Shown in pieces: positions 1 to 7,182 of a stretch of 11,264 nucleotides of DNA. The notes under the pieces were generated by a model. The model made no database searches. It was not told the origin of the DNA and saw only the letters and a program-made list of their open reading frames with translations. Every line of letters begins with the position of its first letter. Position 1 is the stretch's first letter. The stretch comes from Desulfobacterales bacterium (lineage in GTDB: Bacteria > Desulfobacterota > DSM-4660 > Desulfatiglandales > Desulfatiglandaceae). Location: contig JAIOSR010000314.1 of NCBI GenBank assembly GCA_021107495.1, positions 1 to 11,264 on the forward strand, in the 5' to 3' direction. The position numbers and the translations under genes are program-made.

Positions 1-1049
1 AACTTTTCATTTTCTGCCTCGCAAATTTCAACCCTATCTATCTGTGTTCGTCTATAAAAAAATGGAAACGCCGCCGAAATATATTGATCCAGAACAATTT
101 TGCCTATATCATGTAGCAGACCTGCAGTATAGGCTACTCCGGGAGATGCCCTGTTTGTATATTCCGCCAGTTTTTCAGCAACCATTGCTGTCCCCATGGC
201 ATGATTAAAGAGCCCGCCCTTACAAAGAGAATACCCTTGTATGGCGTCAGAAAAATAGAGGTCAAGGGAAGCAGACAGAACCATTTGAAGAAGGAGTTTC
301 TCGCCTAAAACAACCAGGGCTCTGTCAATAGAGTCAACTTTTTTCCTCAGACCGATAAAGGCTGAATTACTTAGTGTTATGATCCTGGCACTTATGATTT
401 GATCCTGTTTGATCTCCCTGGCAATTTCACCCATATCATAATCCCCTTCATTGGTCATTCGGGCTATCTTCAGGGCTACCTGAGGAATGGGGCGAACAAG
501 ATGGATCGTATCGGCGATCTCATCAGGGCTCGGCTTTTTGAAATTTTCTTCGGCAGGAAAAGGTTGATCAATCATAGGTAGGATTGAGCTTTCGAATGTA
601 TCCAGATCGAAACTCAGCCGGCAACAAATGCACCCACCGGTTTCGGATTTAGCAACAGGGATTCCCTCCTCCCCTAAAATTGTCTGAACGATTTCAGCCG
701 TTCTCCCGCCAATATCGAGATCAAGGTCCAGACTATTCACCGGTCCCACCAAAGCTCCGCCGGCGATGCATGCTTCCATACTATTTCTGCTGGCACCGGC
801 CTTATAAAGGGCTTGGATAAAAAGGGGCATGCCTGTTGTTGCATAAGCAATGGGATTCAATGGCTTGCTAAGCCCTGTCGGTTTTGGAAGAAGAAGATGA
901 ATCACTCCCCCTACTTTCGCTTCCTTATCCCAAATGGCAACACCAACACAAGTCGCCAGATGGGCCTCTAACATCTCCCTTTTCTTCCCGCCGGTAACGT
1001 AATTTCCGGACCCAACATATCTTATTCTCGATTTTGTTATTGTTTTCAT
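1..1049 (-). CDS. CheD-HDOD fusion protein, 3' end off the window
   Basis: The gene starts at the ATG at 1049 and runs off the left edge, so 349 residues are visible. Residues 1-155 match CheD, the chemoreceptor glutamine deamidase: Cys34 in ATCVGV and His51 in GGVIHLLLP sit 17 residues apart, the spacing of the catalytic Cys27/His44 of Thermotoga CheD. The position matching its Thr21 appears to be Glu28, which is unusual. CIAGGALVG (94-102) and DIGGRT (112-117) are also CheD-like. From about residue 177 an HDOD domain begins (HLVRPIPQVALKIARM, then SNSAF, then a late GLLHDIGK). His283 and His313-Asp314 keep part of an HD metal site that many HDOD domains lose. An estimated 50-120 residues of the HDOD end are missing beyond the edge. 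It lies 21 bp after the hybrid kinase gene and is almost surely co-transcribed with it. The domain calls are strong. The idea that it links receptor adaptation to an HDOD output is inference. Confidence 0.9.
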   Translation of the reverse strand, partial: MKTITKSRIRYVGSGNYVTGGKKREMLEAHLATCVGVAIWDKEAKVGGVIHLLLPKPTGLSKPLNPIAYATTGMPLFIQALYKAGASRNSMEACIAGGALVGPVNSLDLDLDIGGRTAEIVQTILGEEGIPVAKSETGGCICCRLSFDLDTFESSILPMIDQPFPAEENFKKPSPDEIADTIHLVRPIPQVALKIARMTNEGDYDMGEIAREIKQDQIISARIITLSNSAFIGLRKKVDSIDRALVVLGEKLLLQMVLSASLDLYFSDAIQGYSLCKGGLFNHAMGTAMVAEKLAEYTNRASPGVAYTAGLLHDIGKIVLDQYISAAFPFFYRRTQIDRVEICEAENEK

Positions 1050-1070
1050 GCTGAATTATCCCTGCATTTC

Positions 1071-3008
1071 TTAATGCAGAACCCTTTTTATACTTTGCGA
1101 CAGTTTACTGATATTAAATGGCTTCTGTATAAAACCGTCACAACCACGCTTTAATATCTCTGTGGCCCGACCGTCAATGCCGTATCCGCTGGAAAGAAGT
1201 ACTTTTACCTGAGGATTTATTTCCTTCAATTTGTCATAGGTTTCTCCGCCACCCATTTCCGGCATGACCATATCAAGGATGATCAGATCAGGCGCGGAGG
1301 TCAAATAGTGCGCCTTGTCAAATATTTCTATGGCCTCCCTTCCACTTCTGGCTGTGACGACCTTATATCCCATACTTTTAAGAATCTCCTGGCCAACGTC
1401 AACAATCACCTCCTCATCATCTACAAGGAGAACTGTCCCCGAACCTTTTTGGACTTCAGTCGATAACTCCGTTTTTGTTTCAACCGCCTTAAAAGAGGCA
1501 GGGAGATAGACACTAAAGGTTGTTCCCTTATCCTTTTCACTGTCGACATTTATGAAACCACCATGGTTTTTGATGATACCATAAACGGAAGCCAGTCCCA
1601 ATCCTGTTCCCCGGCCCATCTTCTTGGTAGTGAAAAACGGCTCAAAGATTCTTTTCTTTGTCTTCTCATCCATCCCCATACCGCTATCGCAAATAGTCAT
1701 TTCGACATAGTTTCCGGGTTCTATTTGAAATGGCTTAACATTGGTTTCATCAAGGGTAATATTTTTTGTCTGAAGCCTTAATCCTCCACCTTCAGGCATT
1801 GCCTGCCAGGCATTGACGTAAAGGTTCAACAAGACCTGCTCGATCTGCCCCTGGTCTACCTCCACTGTCCAGATATCTTCTTGATATTTCACATGCATAT
1901 TTATTTCTTTTTTTGTTCTTCCAAACATGTTGGAGGTTTTTTTTATCAGTTCATTTATATTAGTAGGATTGACCTTGTATTTGCCTCCCCTGGCAAAATC
2001 CAATAATTGTCCGGTAAGTTTGGACGCACTTTCAACCTGATTTTCTATCCCTTTCAAATTTTTATAATATGGATGTGTGGCATCCACACCCATCAGGATC
2101 AAGGAGACATAACCCTGCATACCCATAAGGAGGTTATTAAAATCATGTGCTATCCCTCCGGCAAGAGTTCCTATGGCCTCCATTTTTTGAGCCTGGACAA
2201 CCTTGGCCTCCATATTTTTTTGCATACTGATATCATTCAGTATAACAACAATTGTTTTATTTCCTTCGTCTTCGACAGGTAGGATTTTCATGGTTAACTG
2301 TTTGCCATTCAATGCTACAGGTGAATTCTCGGAGATTGTCCATGAATTGTGCTCGGGTGTGTTTAGAAACTTTCGAATCCTTTGGCCGTCATTCTCTTTA
2401 AAAAGTTCCGCAAAATCGGAGGCCAATAGTTTTTCCTCAGGCGTGCCGAGTAAGGAGGTTGCGACAGGGTTGCAGTAAACTATTCTTGCCTCAGAAGTAA
2501 GCTCCAGAATTCCTTCGGACATGCCCTCCAGAATAGTCTCGAAGTGCTTTTGAGATGAGAGTAATTCCTTAGTAATTGTGCGAAAATGGATATTTTTGGC
2601 ACCCATTACTTCTTGAGCGAAAACTTTCGAGTTTTCTCTCTCCAGTTCGTTGAGAGCAGTGAGTATATATTGAGACATACTATTAAACGGTCCCTTTGCA
2701 ATACAGGCATTGGCTCCGAATTCAGTATGGTCTACCTCTTCCTCTGCGGCAACTGCGGAGAGAATGATGATTTTGACATTATTCAGCCTTGGCATGTCCC
2801 TGATTATCCGGCATAACTTCTTTCCATCGATATTCGGCATTATAAGATCAACAAAAATGACGTCAGGGGTGTAGGTTTTCAAAACATCTAAGGCAGAAAG
2901 GCCGTTTTCTGCCGTAAGAACATGAAAGCCTTTCTTTACAAGAAAATCTGTCATGAATTTCAGTACGACCCGATCATTATCTACGACCAGTATCTCTCTG
3001 TTTTTCAT
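1071..3008 (-). CDS. Hybrid sensor histidine kinase (REC-PAS-HisKA-HATPase-REC)
   Basis: This is a 645-residue cytoplasmic protein with no membrane segment. The N-terminal receiver (about 5-123) has acidic residues DND, phospho-acceptor Asp54 in FVDLIMP and Lys105. A PAS domain (about 155-260, start ILEGMSEGILEL) follows. HisKA has its phospho-accepting His288 in GGIAHDFNNLL, typical of NtrB-like kinases. The HATPase has an N-box at Asn395/Asn399, the DSGMG box near 441 and GRGTGLGL at 465-472. The C-terminal receiver (about 523-643) has Asp579 in ILDMVMPEMGG and the conserved lysine in QKPF. All catalytic residues are present. I chose ATG 3008 because AGGA sits 9 nt upstream; a TTG at 3014 would add two residues but lies only 3 nt from that AGGA. 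With a receiver at both ends it likely takes a signal from another kinase and relays phosphate through its own output receiver. There is no DNA-binding domain. It follows the GGDEF gene by 253 bp and precedes CheD-HDOD by 21 bp. Confidence 0.97.
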   Translation of the reverse strand: MKNREILVVDNDRVVLKFMTDFLVKKGFHVLTAENGLSALDVLKTYTPDVIFVDLIMPNIDGKKLCRIIRDMPRLNNVKIIILSAVAAEEEVDHTEFGANACIAKGPFNSMSQYILTALNELERENSKVFAQEVMGAKNIHFRTITKELLSSQKHFETILEGMSEGILELTSEARIVYCNPVATSLLGTPEEKLLASDFAELFKENDGQRIRKFLNTPEHNSWTISENSPVALNGKQLTMKILPVEDEGNKTIVVILNDISMQKNMEAKVVQAQKMEAIGTLAGGIAHDFNNLLMGMQGYVSLILMGVDATHPYYKNLKGIENQVESASKLTGQLLDFARGGKYKVNPTNINELIKKTSNMFGRTKKEINMHVKYQEDIWTVEVDQGQIEQVLLNLYVNAWQAMPEGGGLRLQTKNITLDETNVKPFQIEPGNYVEMTICDSGMGMDEKTKKRIFEPFFTTKKMGRGTGLGLASVYGIIKNHGGFINVDSEKDKGTTFSVYLPASFKAVETKTELSTEVQKGSGTVLLVDDEEVIVDVGQEILKSMGYKVVTARSGREAIEIFDKAHYLTSAPDLIILDMVMPEMGGGETYDKLKEINPQVKVLLSSGYGIDGRATEILKRGCDGFIQKPFNISKLSQSIKRVLH

Positions 3009-3261
3009 CTTCAAGATTCCTTTTGTTTTTAACCATGATCTTTAAACTATGTGGATATGTAATTAGCACAAGTTCAGTTTTTTGCTCTTTGCCAGGATTA
3101 ATTGTAGGATGGCTTTTAACCCTATTTAAAGGTCCTTTTATTGGCGGACTATTACTTTTAATGTTTTTGGATGCTTTTCCTAATTAATTTATCGGCAGAT
3201 TCTTCTTTTTCTTTAGCAGGATATAGATTAGAACCATTTCCAGCATTTCATCGAAAAAAGG

Positions 3262-4725
3262 CTATACCTCTCTTGACGCTACACGCAAAAGAGTACTTGA
3301 CCGCTTCAGATGGTAGAGCCTGGAGTCAGCCCTGTGGATTAATTCCTTTTCATCCTGCCCTTTCTCGATCTCAAGTGTAGTAGAAATTCCGTGGCTTATC
3401 TCGACCTTGATTTTTTCAGATCTCCATTCAAAGACATGCTGCTTGATGGTGTTCAAAATTCTTTTAACAAGCATTTCCGTCCTCTCCATATCCGTTTCAG
3501 GGAGAAGAATTGCAAATTCGTCTCCCCCGTACCTGGCCAATATATCAGTTTGTCTAACGGATCTCTTCAGGCACCCTGCCAGTTCCCGCAAGACACAATC
3601 GCCTGCCTGATGGCCAAAAGAATCATTAACAGACTTAAAGTTATCCACATCAATCATGATCAGAGAAAGGGGTTTATGGTATCTTATTGTCCGTTGAAAC
3701 TCTCTTTGCATAAACTCTTTAAACCCTTTGTGGTTATAAATTCCGGTAAGACCGTCCGTAACCGCCATCTCTTTTAGTCTGTTATATTCCTGAGCGTTCT
3801 TTAGGGACATGGCTAAGATATTGGAGATAGTTGTCATTAACTCTTGCAAACCTTTTTTGGGTTCTTTACCCCCCTTGGGAACAATAACAAGCATACCCAA
3901 TACCTTTCCGGCCAAACTCAAAGGCCGGATGCATTGGCTGGAAAATGAAATAGGGCCTGAGGAAGAGACCCTAATATTTGCCGGATACAGATGAAGATCC
4001 ATATCTTCTGTTGATATTTTTTTTCTTGAGAGCGTCAAAAAGTTGACAGCCATATCTTCCTTTAACCTTTCCAGTGTCTCTTTATTGATTTCCTTTCCTG
4101 ATAAGTGCAGTGCCAGTTTCCATCTGGTACCGATTCGGTAAAGGATACTGATCAGCTCAATATCGACAACCTTTTTGAGGTCGGCATCCAGGATTCTTGG
4201 AATGATTCTGTCCCAATTGTAATCGTATGCTACCGTACTGCTAAACCGGTTGATGAAACCCAACTCCTGATTCTTTTTACTTAGGGTACTTTTTTCTTGT
4301 TCAAGGGTTTCATTGACATCCCTGAGTGCATCCACCATTTCCAGAATATCTACAAATGTTTTTCTATTTTCCAGTCCTCCTAACACTGTATCGCAGAGGC
4401 GTTCAGAAAGAAGGGATCGCGGAATAAGTCCATAAGCCCCTTTTTGAAGTATATCCGATATATTACCCGATTCTATATTTTCTCCATACAGGATTAAACA
4501 GGCACTGGACCCGCTTTCCTGAAAAAACCCAAGCCAGTCATATATTCTGTTTTCAATTAAGTCGTAATCTGCAAGGACGGCAGCGTAAGTATCTTTGAGA
4601 ATCTCGATTTCAATTTCTTCAGAAAGACACATGCCCTCTATATCGAATCCTTTGGGCCCAAGTATCTGCTCAAAAAGCTCACAGTCCATTTTCTTATCAC
4701 TGATAACAAGGATTTTTTCATTCAT
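3262..4725 (-). CDS. Diguanylate cyclase with degenerate receiver and GAF-like domain
   Basis: This protein makes c-di-GMP from two GTP. Residues 1-115 fold like a receiver (ILVISDKK start, Asp53 in LADYDL), but the usual lysine is Arg103 (GLIPRSLL) and the acidic pocket is reduced, so phosphorylation is doubtful. A predicted coiled coil spans about 121-165 and a GAF-like region about 165-315. The GGDEF domain fills about 320-487, with the intact motif GGDEF at 400-404, preceded by RQTD at 391-394, exactly five residues upstream as in the product-inhibition I-site. It should therefore be active and feedback-controlled. I chose ATG 4725 (487 residues) because GAGAGGG lies 6 nt upstream. The frame stays open to 4767, but those codons would overlap the start region of the sigma-54 promoter at 4768-4783. 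The gene leads the minus-strand block that continues into the hybrid kinase. What the GAF-like region binds cannot be told. Confidence 0.96.
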   Translation of the reverse strand: MNEKILVISDKKMDCELFEQILGPKGFDIEGMCLSEEIEIEILKDTYAAVLADYDLIENRIYDWLGFFQESGSSACLILYGENIESGNISDILQKGAYGLIPRSLLSERLCDTVLGGLENRKTFVDILEMVDALRDVNETLEQEKSTLSKKNQELGFINRFSSTVAYDYNWDRIIPRILDADLKKVVDIELISILYRIGTRWKLALHLSGKEINKETLERLKEDMAVNFLTLSRKKISTEDMDLHLYPANIRVSSSGPISFSSQCIRPLSLAGKVLGMLVIVPKGGKEPKKGLQELMTTISNILAMSLKNAQEYNRLKEMAVTDGLTGIYNHKGFKEFMQREFQRTIRYHKPLSLIMIDVDNFKSVNDSFGHQAGDCVLRELAGCLKRSVRQTDILARYGGDEFAILLPETDMERTEMLVKRILNTIKQHVFEWRSEKIKVEISHGISTTLEIEKGQDEKELIHRADSRLYHLKRSSTLLRVASREV

Positions 4726-4767
4726 ACACATCCCTCTCTTTATCTGCTGATATTTGGTGAAAATCAT

Positions 4768-4783
4768 TGCAATTTCTATTCCA
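4768..4783 (-). promoter_or_regulatory. Candidate sigma-54 promoter for the GGDEF gene
   Basis: On the minus strand the sequence reads TGGAATAGAAATTGCA. It has GG and GC separated by exactly 10 nt, and matches TGGCAC-N5-TTGCA at the TGG, A and TTGCA positions. Transcription would start near 4757, about 30 nt before the ATG at 4725, leaving room for the GAGAGGG ribosome site. Position and spacing both fit. No matching activator palindrome was found upstream, where a palindromic repeat lies instead. Confidence 0.5.
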
Positions 4784-4867
4784 CTTTTAAAAACCCATTA
4801 CCGAGCGGGTGAAATTAAAAACGGTGACAAGACATTAATGCCCAGTAGAGTGTCCATCTCCGGCTAC

Positions 4868-4951
4868 AAAATCCCCCCTGGCCTCCCTTTACAAAAGGGG
4901 GGAAATTCTGACGTCCCCCTTTTATAAAGGGGGATTTAGGGGGATTTTTGA
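4868..4951. repeat. Modular palindromic repeat, copy 1 (two hairpins)
   Basis: The outer arms are AAATCCCCCCTGGCCTCCC on the left and GGGGGATTTAGGGGGATTT on the right. Inside are two hairpin units of CCC(CC)TTT-few nt-AAAGGGGG, joined by a 12-nt linker (AAATTCTGACGT). It belongs to the same family as the copies at 6629-6680 and 9931-10043. It sits in the divergent spacer upstream of the GGDEF gene, so it is unlikely to act as that gene's terminator. No transposase or flanking target duplication is visible. Confidence 0.85.
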
Positions 4952-4959
4952 GGCGAACC

Positions 4960-5096
4960 AGCAGCTTTAATTGCACCCTTACCGAGCCTGTATGCTCTAC
5001 GAGCCGAAAGCCGGTGACCTCGATCTTCCTGTCACTCAGAGTTAGAGGCGGTGCCTGGGAATAATTATAGGCATCAAGATCATAGGCATTGTATTT
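4960..5096 (-). other. Codon-like remnant without a start codon
   Basis: On minus, a frame opens after a TAA at 5097-5099 and stays open to a TAA at 4815-4817 (93 codons), without an ATG, GTG or TTG near its beginning. The first 45 codons read like real protein (for example APPLTLSDRKIEVTGFRLVE) with a strong bias to G or C at third positions. The frame then runs into the palindromic repeat, where the translation becomes the repeat artefact NPPKSPFIKGG. The simplest reading is the end of a lost gene cut by the repeat. The family is not recognised. An RNA or chance reading is not excluded. The rest of the 4784-5298 stretch holds copy 1 of the repeat, a possible promoter and nothing else I can name. 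Confidence 0.25.
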
Positions 5097-5099
5097 TTA

Positions 5100-5128
5100 T
5101 TGACTTACACCACAATAAATTGTATTAA
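5100..5128 (+). promoter_or_regulatory. Candidate sigma-70 promoter upstream of the DUF3135-like gene
   Basis: TTGACT and TATTAA are separated by 17 nt. The spacer contains the inverted repeat ACAAT-AA-ATTGT (5112-5123), a possible operator. The start would be near 5135, giving a leader of about 160 nt before the gene at 5299. That is long, so the link to the gene is uncertain. Confidence 0.3.
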
Positions 5129-5298
5129 AAAAGAAATGTATTATCCCAATTGATCGAAAACACTCCATTGTGAAACTGTCGACTGAACGCTGATCGCCGG
5201 GAGCTTACTAATTAGGCCTTGTATCAATTACACAATGAATCCATCTCCAATAATTTTAGACCTGCTTGCTGCAAATTAGCTCATTTACAGGATAGATA

Positions 5299-5646
5299 AT
5301 GGAAAGTTCGAAGTGGCAGAAGGAAAAGGAGAAAAGGGAAAAAGCTTCATTAGAAAGACATGCCAGGCTATCCAGGCTATTTAAAAAAGACAGGTTGGCC
5401 TTTGAGCGGAAAAGAAAAGCTATGATTGATGAGTTTATTGACAGTGTCAAAGATGCGGACCAGCGAAGCAGACTGCGGACATTTCAAACCTCCTGGGATA
5501 AAAAAATGAGGGGCGCAGGTTCAAGCCACAACAGGTTTGTCCTGGCACAGACATTTTTTTGGGAGCATTTTCATGGGGTTTGGAACCCTGCCATACAGAA
5601 GTATAGTGTCATATTAAACGGCAAACCTGATGATCAAAACCCATAG
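5299..5646 (+). CDS. Small DUF3135-like hypothetical protein
   Basis: The gene encodes a 115-residue soluble, highly charged protein. The first 45 residues are a Lys/Glu/Arg-rich helix. The core (about 25-90) has the pattern of DUF3135, as I remember that family: an aspartate followed by AFERKR, then a helix IDEFIDS, then RSRLRTFQ and a later WDKKM, ending in an aromatic-rich FFWEHF segment. It has no signal peptide, membrane segment or catalytic motif, and no function is known. AGGA lies 6 nt before the ATG. It is the only gene in the plus-strand stretch before the hydrolase at 5913 and is separated from it by 266 bp carrying that gene's own promoter, so it is likely monocistronic. The family call is from pattern memory and is moderate; the existence of the gene is more certain. 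Confidence 0.7.
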   Translation: MESSKWQKEKEKREKASLERHARLSRLFKKDRLAFERKRKAMIDEFIDSVKDADQRSRLRTFQTSWDKKMRGAGSSHNRFVLAQTFFWEHFHGVWNPAIQKYSVILNGKPDDQNP

Positions 5647-5718
5647 GCGGAAGCCCAAACCTAAACGAAACACAGATACTCAACCATTTGACTATTCCGG
5701 ATTGTCTTATGCGTCAAC

Positions 5719-5737
5719 AATTTGACACAGTCAAATT
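5719..5737. promoter_or_regulatory. 19-bp palindrome, likely activator binding site
   Basis: The arms AATTTGAC and GTCAAATT are perfect inverted repeats around ACA. The centre lies about 90 bp upstream of the -24 element at 5819 and about 117 bp from the expected transcription start, the usual place for an NtrC-family enhancer site. Related half-sites occur at 5686-5692 (ATTTGAC), 5713-5717 (GTCAA) and 5742-5748 (ATCAAAT), suggesting cooperative binding. The identity of the activator is unknown. Confidence 0.45.
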
Positions 5738-5818
5738 CCCAATCAAATCTGCCCGGATTGCATAATATACAAACACCCCAATTGATTAACCGAACATAAC
5801 TCCGTTTCGCCCCGCATT

Positions 5819-5834
5819 TGGCATAATTCCTGCA
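5819..5834 (+). promoter_or_regulatory. Sigma-54 promoter of the MBL-fold hydrolase gene
   Basis: TGGCATAATTCCTGCA has GG and GC exactly 10 nt apart and keeps TGGCA and TGCA of the consensus. Transcription should begin near 5845, 68 nt before the GTG at 5913. A palindromic candidate enhancer lies upstream at 5719-5737, as this class of promoter requires. Confidence 0.6.
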
Positions 5835-5912
5835 ATATTAATAAAAATTGGTGAAATATTCCCCTGATTGCATTCAAGGTGTCGGGCAAATTTATAAAAG
5901 AAGAGGTACAAG

Positions 5913-6569
5913 GTGAAGATCATAAATCTGGCAGAAGGACACAAAACTTATACGTCGAATGCATATCTTATAAGCGGCGACTATAATAAGCCTGATGACG
6001 TCAATGCCTTGATCGATACGGGTCGGGATCCGATTATTATCGAGAACCTTTTGAAAATGCCCAAGGGGATTGGTAAAACCAGGGTAGGACGGGTTGTCAT
6101 AACTCATGCTCACTATGATCACAAAGAACTGTTACCACAGATCAAAGAGATGTTCAATCCCACAGTTTACGCCTATTCAACTGAATCCGGTTGCGACAAG
6201 ACACTTAAAAATGGTGATTCGATTAGACTTGGTGACAGTACCTTTAAGGTGCTCCATATCGGTGGTCATTCTGAGGATTCAATTGGCCTTTATTGCGAAA
6301 AGGAGGGCGTTTTTTTCTCCGGTGATGCACCGATGAAAATCATGTCGAGCAGGAATGACTACGTTGATGAGGAAAAATTCCTCAATGTCTTATTTTATTT
6401 AGCTTGCAATAGATTAGATACCATTTACCCGGGACATGGACCTCCTATCTCCAACAAAAGCCATAGCTGGATTATTGAGTCCCTGCTTTGTGTCAAGCAG
6501 GGCCAGGCATTGCAGGAAATAGAGATGGAAGGCTCGAGAGGTGAAAATTATCAGGAGGTTCGGTGGTAA
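5913..6569 (+). CDS. Metallo-beta-lactamase-fold hydrolase (paralogue A)
   Basis: A 218-residue cytoplasmic MBL-fold protein. The dinuclear metal site is complete: His65-Ala-His67-Tyr-Asp69-His70, His119 in GGHSEDS, Asp138 in FSGDAP and His175 in YPGHGPP. This is the layout of glyoxalase-II-like and related thioester, lactone or phosphoester hydrolases; the substrate cannot be told. The start is GTG, supported by AGAGG 6 nt upstream, by the sigma-54 promoter, and by the MKIINL start shared with its paralogue at 8502-9098. Hand alignment gives 74 identities in the first 140 positions with no gap; the C-terminal tail (about 185-218) is unique to this copy. It ends 60 bp before a terminator-like repeat and is convergent with the GNAT gene. 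With its own promoter it is probably induced separately from the minus-strand genes. Confidence 0.93.
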   Translation: MKIINLAEGHKTYTSNAYLISGDYNKPDDVNALIDTGRDPIIIENLLKMPKGIGKTRVGRVVITHAHYDHKELLPQIKEMFNPTVYAYSTESGCDKTLKNGDSIRLGDSTFKVLHIGGHSEDSIGLYCEKEGVFFSGDAPMKIMSSRNDYVDEEKFLNVLFYLACNRLDTIYPGHGPPISNKSHSWIIESLLCVKQGQALQEIEMEGSRGENYQEVRW

Positions 6570-6628
6570 CCAGTATTATCACTGATTGGTCTCAGTACAG
6601 ACCTCGTAAAATGTTTATTTAGTTACTG

Positions 6629-6680
6629 CAATCCCCCTTACCCCCCCTTTAAAAAAGGGGGATTGAGGGGGATTTTTTAT
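6629..6680 (+). terminator. Modular palindromic repeat, copy 2 (one hairpin), doubling as terminator
   Basis: The arms AATCCCCCTTACCCCCCC-TTT and AAAGGGGGATTGAGGGGGATT form a long nested hairpin followed on plus by TTTTTT. It lies between the convergent genes ending at 6569 and 6686, and on plus it has the form of a rho-independent terminator for the hydrolase. Toward minus the U-tract is lacking. It is the minimal member of the repeat family seen also at 4868-4951 and 9931-10043. Confidence 0.7.
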
Positions 6681-6685
6681 CGTGT

Positions 6686-7030
6686 TTAACATGATCTTTG
6701 ACGTTTCTTTGCTCTCAGGGAGTGCCAAATGTAGCTCCCATCACCTTTATCTTCAAACCCCATTTTCTGCCAGAAGCCAATTGCCGTGTATCGCACCCTA
6801 TCTGCTATGATAGTATCAAAATCTGCCTGGAACATCTCGATCGTTTCTTTAGCATAGCCATGCTCCTCAAACTCGGGGAAAATATTGATCGAATAAACAA
6901 TCAGCTTCTTGCTGTTAATGAGGCCTCTTACTTTGCCGACTCGCACATTACCGCAATCAATGTTCATCCAATCAAAATCGGAATGCTGCTGGTCGCGCGC
7001 TATCAATTTAAAAATCAGTTTATCAGGCAT
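6686..7030 (-). CDS. GNAT-like N-acetyltransferase, small
   Basis: A 114-residue protein resembling the acetyl-CoA-binding half of the GNAT fold. Residues 44-60 (IVYSINIFPEFEEHGYA) fit strand beta4 and motif A, with HGYA in place of the usual RxxGxG/A loop; residues 74-92 (IIADRV, then AIGFWQKMGF) fit beta5 and motif B, the most GNAT-like part. The N-terminal part of the fold is short, so this is a compact family. The transferred acetyl acceptor is unknown. The start ATG at 7030 has a TAA five codons upstream in frame and only a weak ribosome site (AAGA). It has its own candidate promoter at 7081-7108 and is the last gene of the minus block. Being close to a deacetylase-family gene is suggestive of paired acetyl chemistry, but no functional link is shown. 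Confidence 0.72.
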   Translation of the reverse strand: MPDKLIFKLIARDQQHSDFDWMNIDCGNVRVGKVRGLINSKKLIVYSINIFPEFEEHGYAKETIEMFQADFDTIIADRVRYTAIGFWQKMGFEDKGDGSYIWHSLRAKKRQRSC

Positions 7031-7080
7031 GTCTGGTATATCTTACTGTCTGTAATCGTTCATGGTTTCAGGGTTTATCA

Positions 7081-7108
7081 AATATACCACCTTGGGCCTG
7101 AACGTCAA
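7081..7108 (-). promoter_or_regulatory. Candidate sigma-70 promoter for the GNAT-like gene
   Basis: On minus, TTGACG and TATATT (each 5 of 6 to consensus) are separated by 16 nt. The start would be near 7074, leaving a leader of about 44 nt to the ATG at 7030. This makes the GNAT-like gene transcribable apart from the PilZ gene upstream. Confidence 0.45.
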
Positions 7109-7182
7109 TTTGTTTACATTTCCGGCAGTTTTAAGGTCGTTATTTTGAGAATTTGACGTATGTTGCAGTTCCTATGGGGTGG

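Noticed and set aside
3035..3187. Plus-strand 50-codon frame with a hydrophobic stretch (GLIVGWLLTL, then GGLLLLMFL), resembling a small membrane peptide.
   Set aside because: No ribosome site precedes the ATG, it lies on the opposite strand inside a T-rich spacer of a minus-strand operon, and T-rich sequence readily yields hydrophobic codons.
3391..3777. Plus-strand 128-codon frame opposite the GGDEF domain.
   Set aside because: It is the antisense shadow of a conserved domain, with no start signal and no family resemblance.
3262..4767. Longer GGDEF protein starting at 4767.
   Set aside because: No ribosome site precedes that ATG, and it abuts the sigma-54 element; the ATG at 4725 has GAGAGGG at good spacing.
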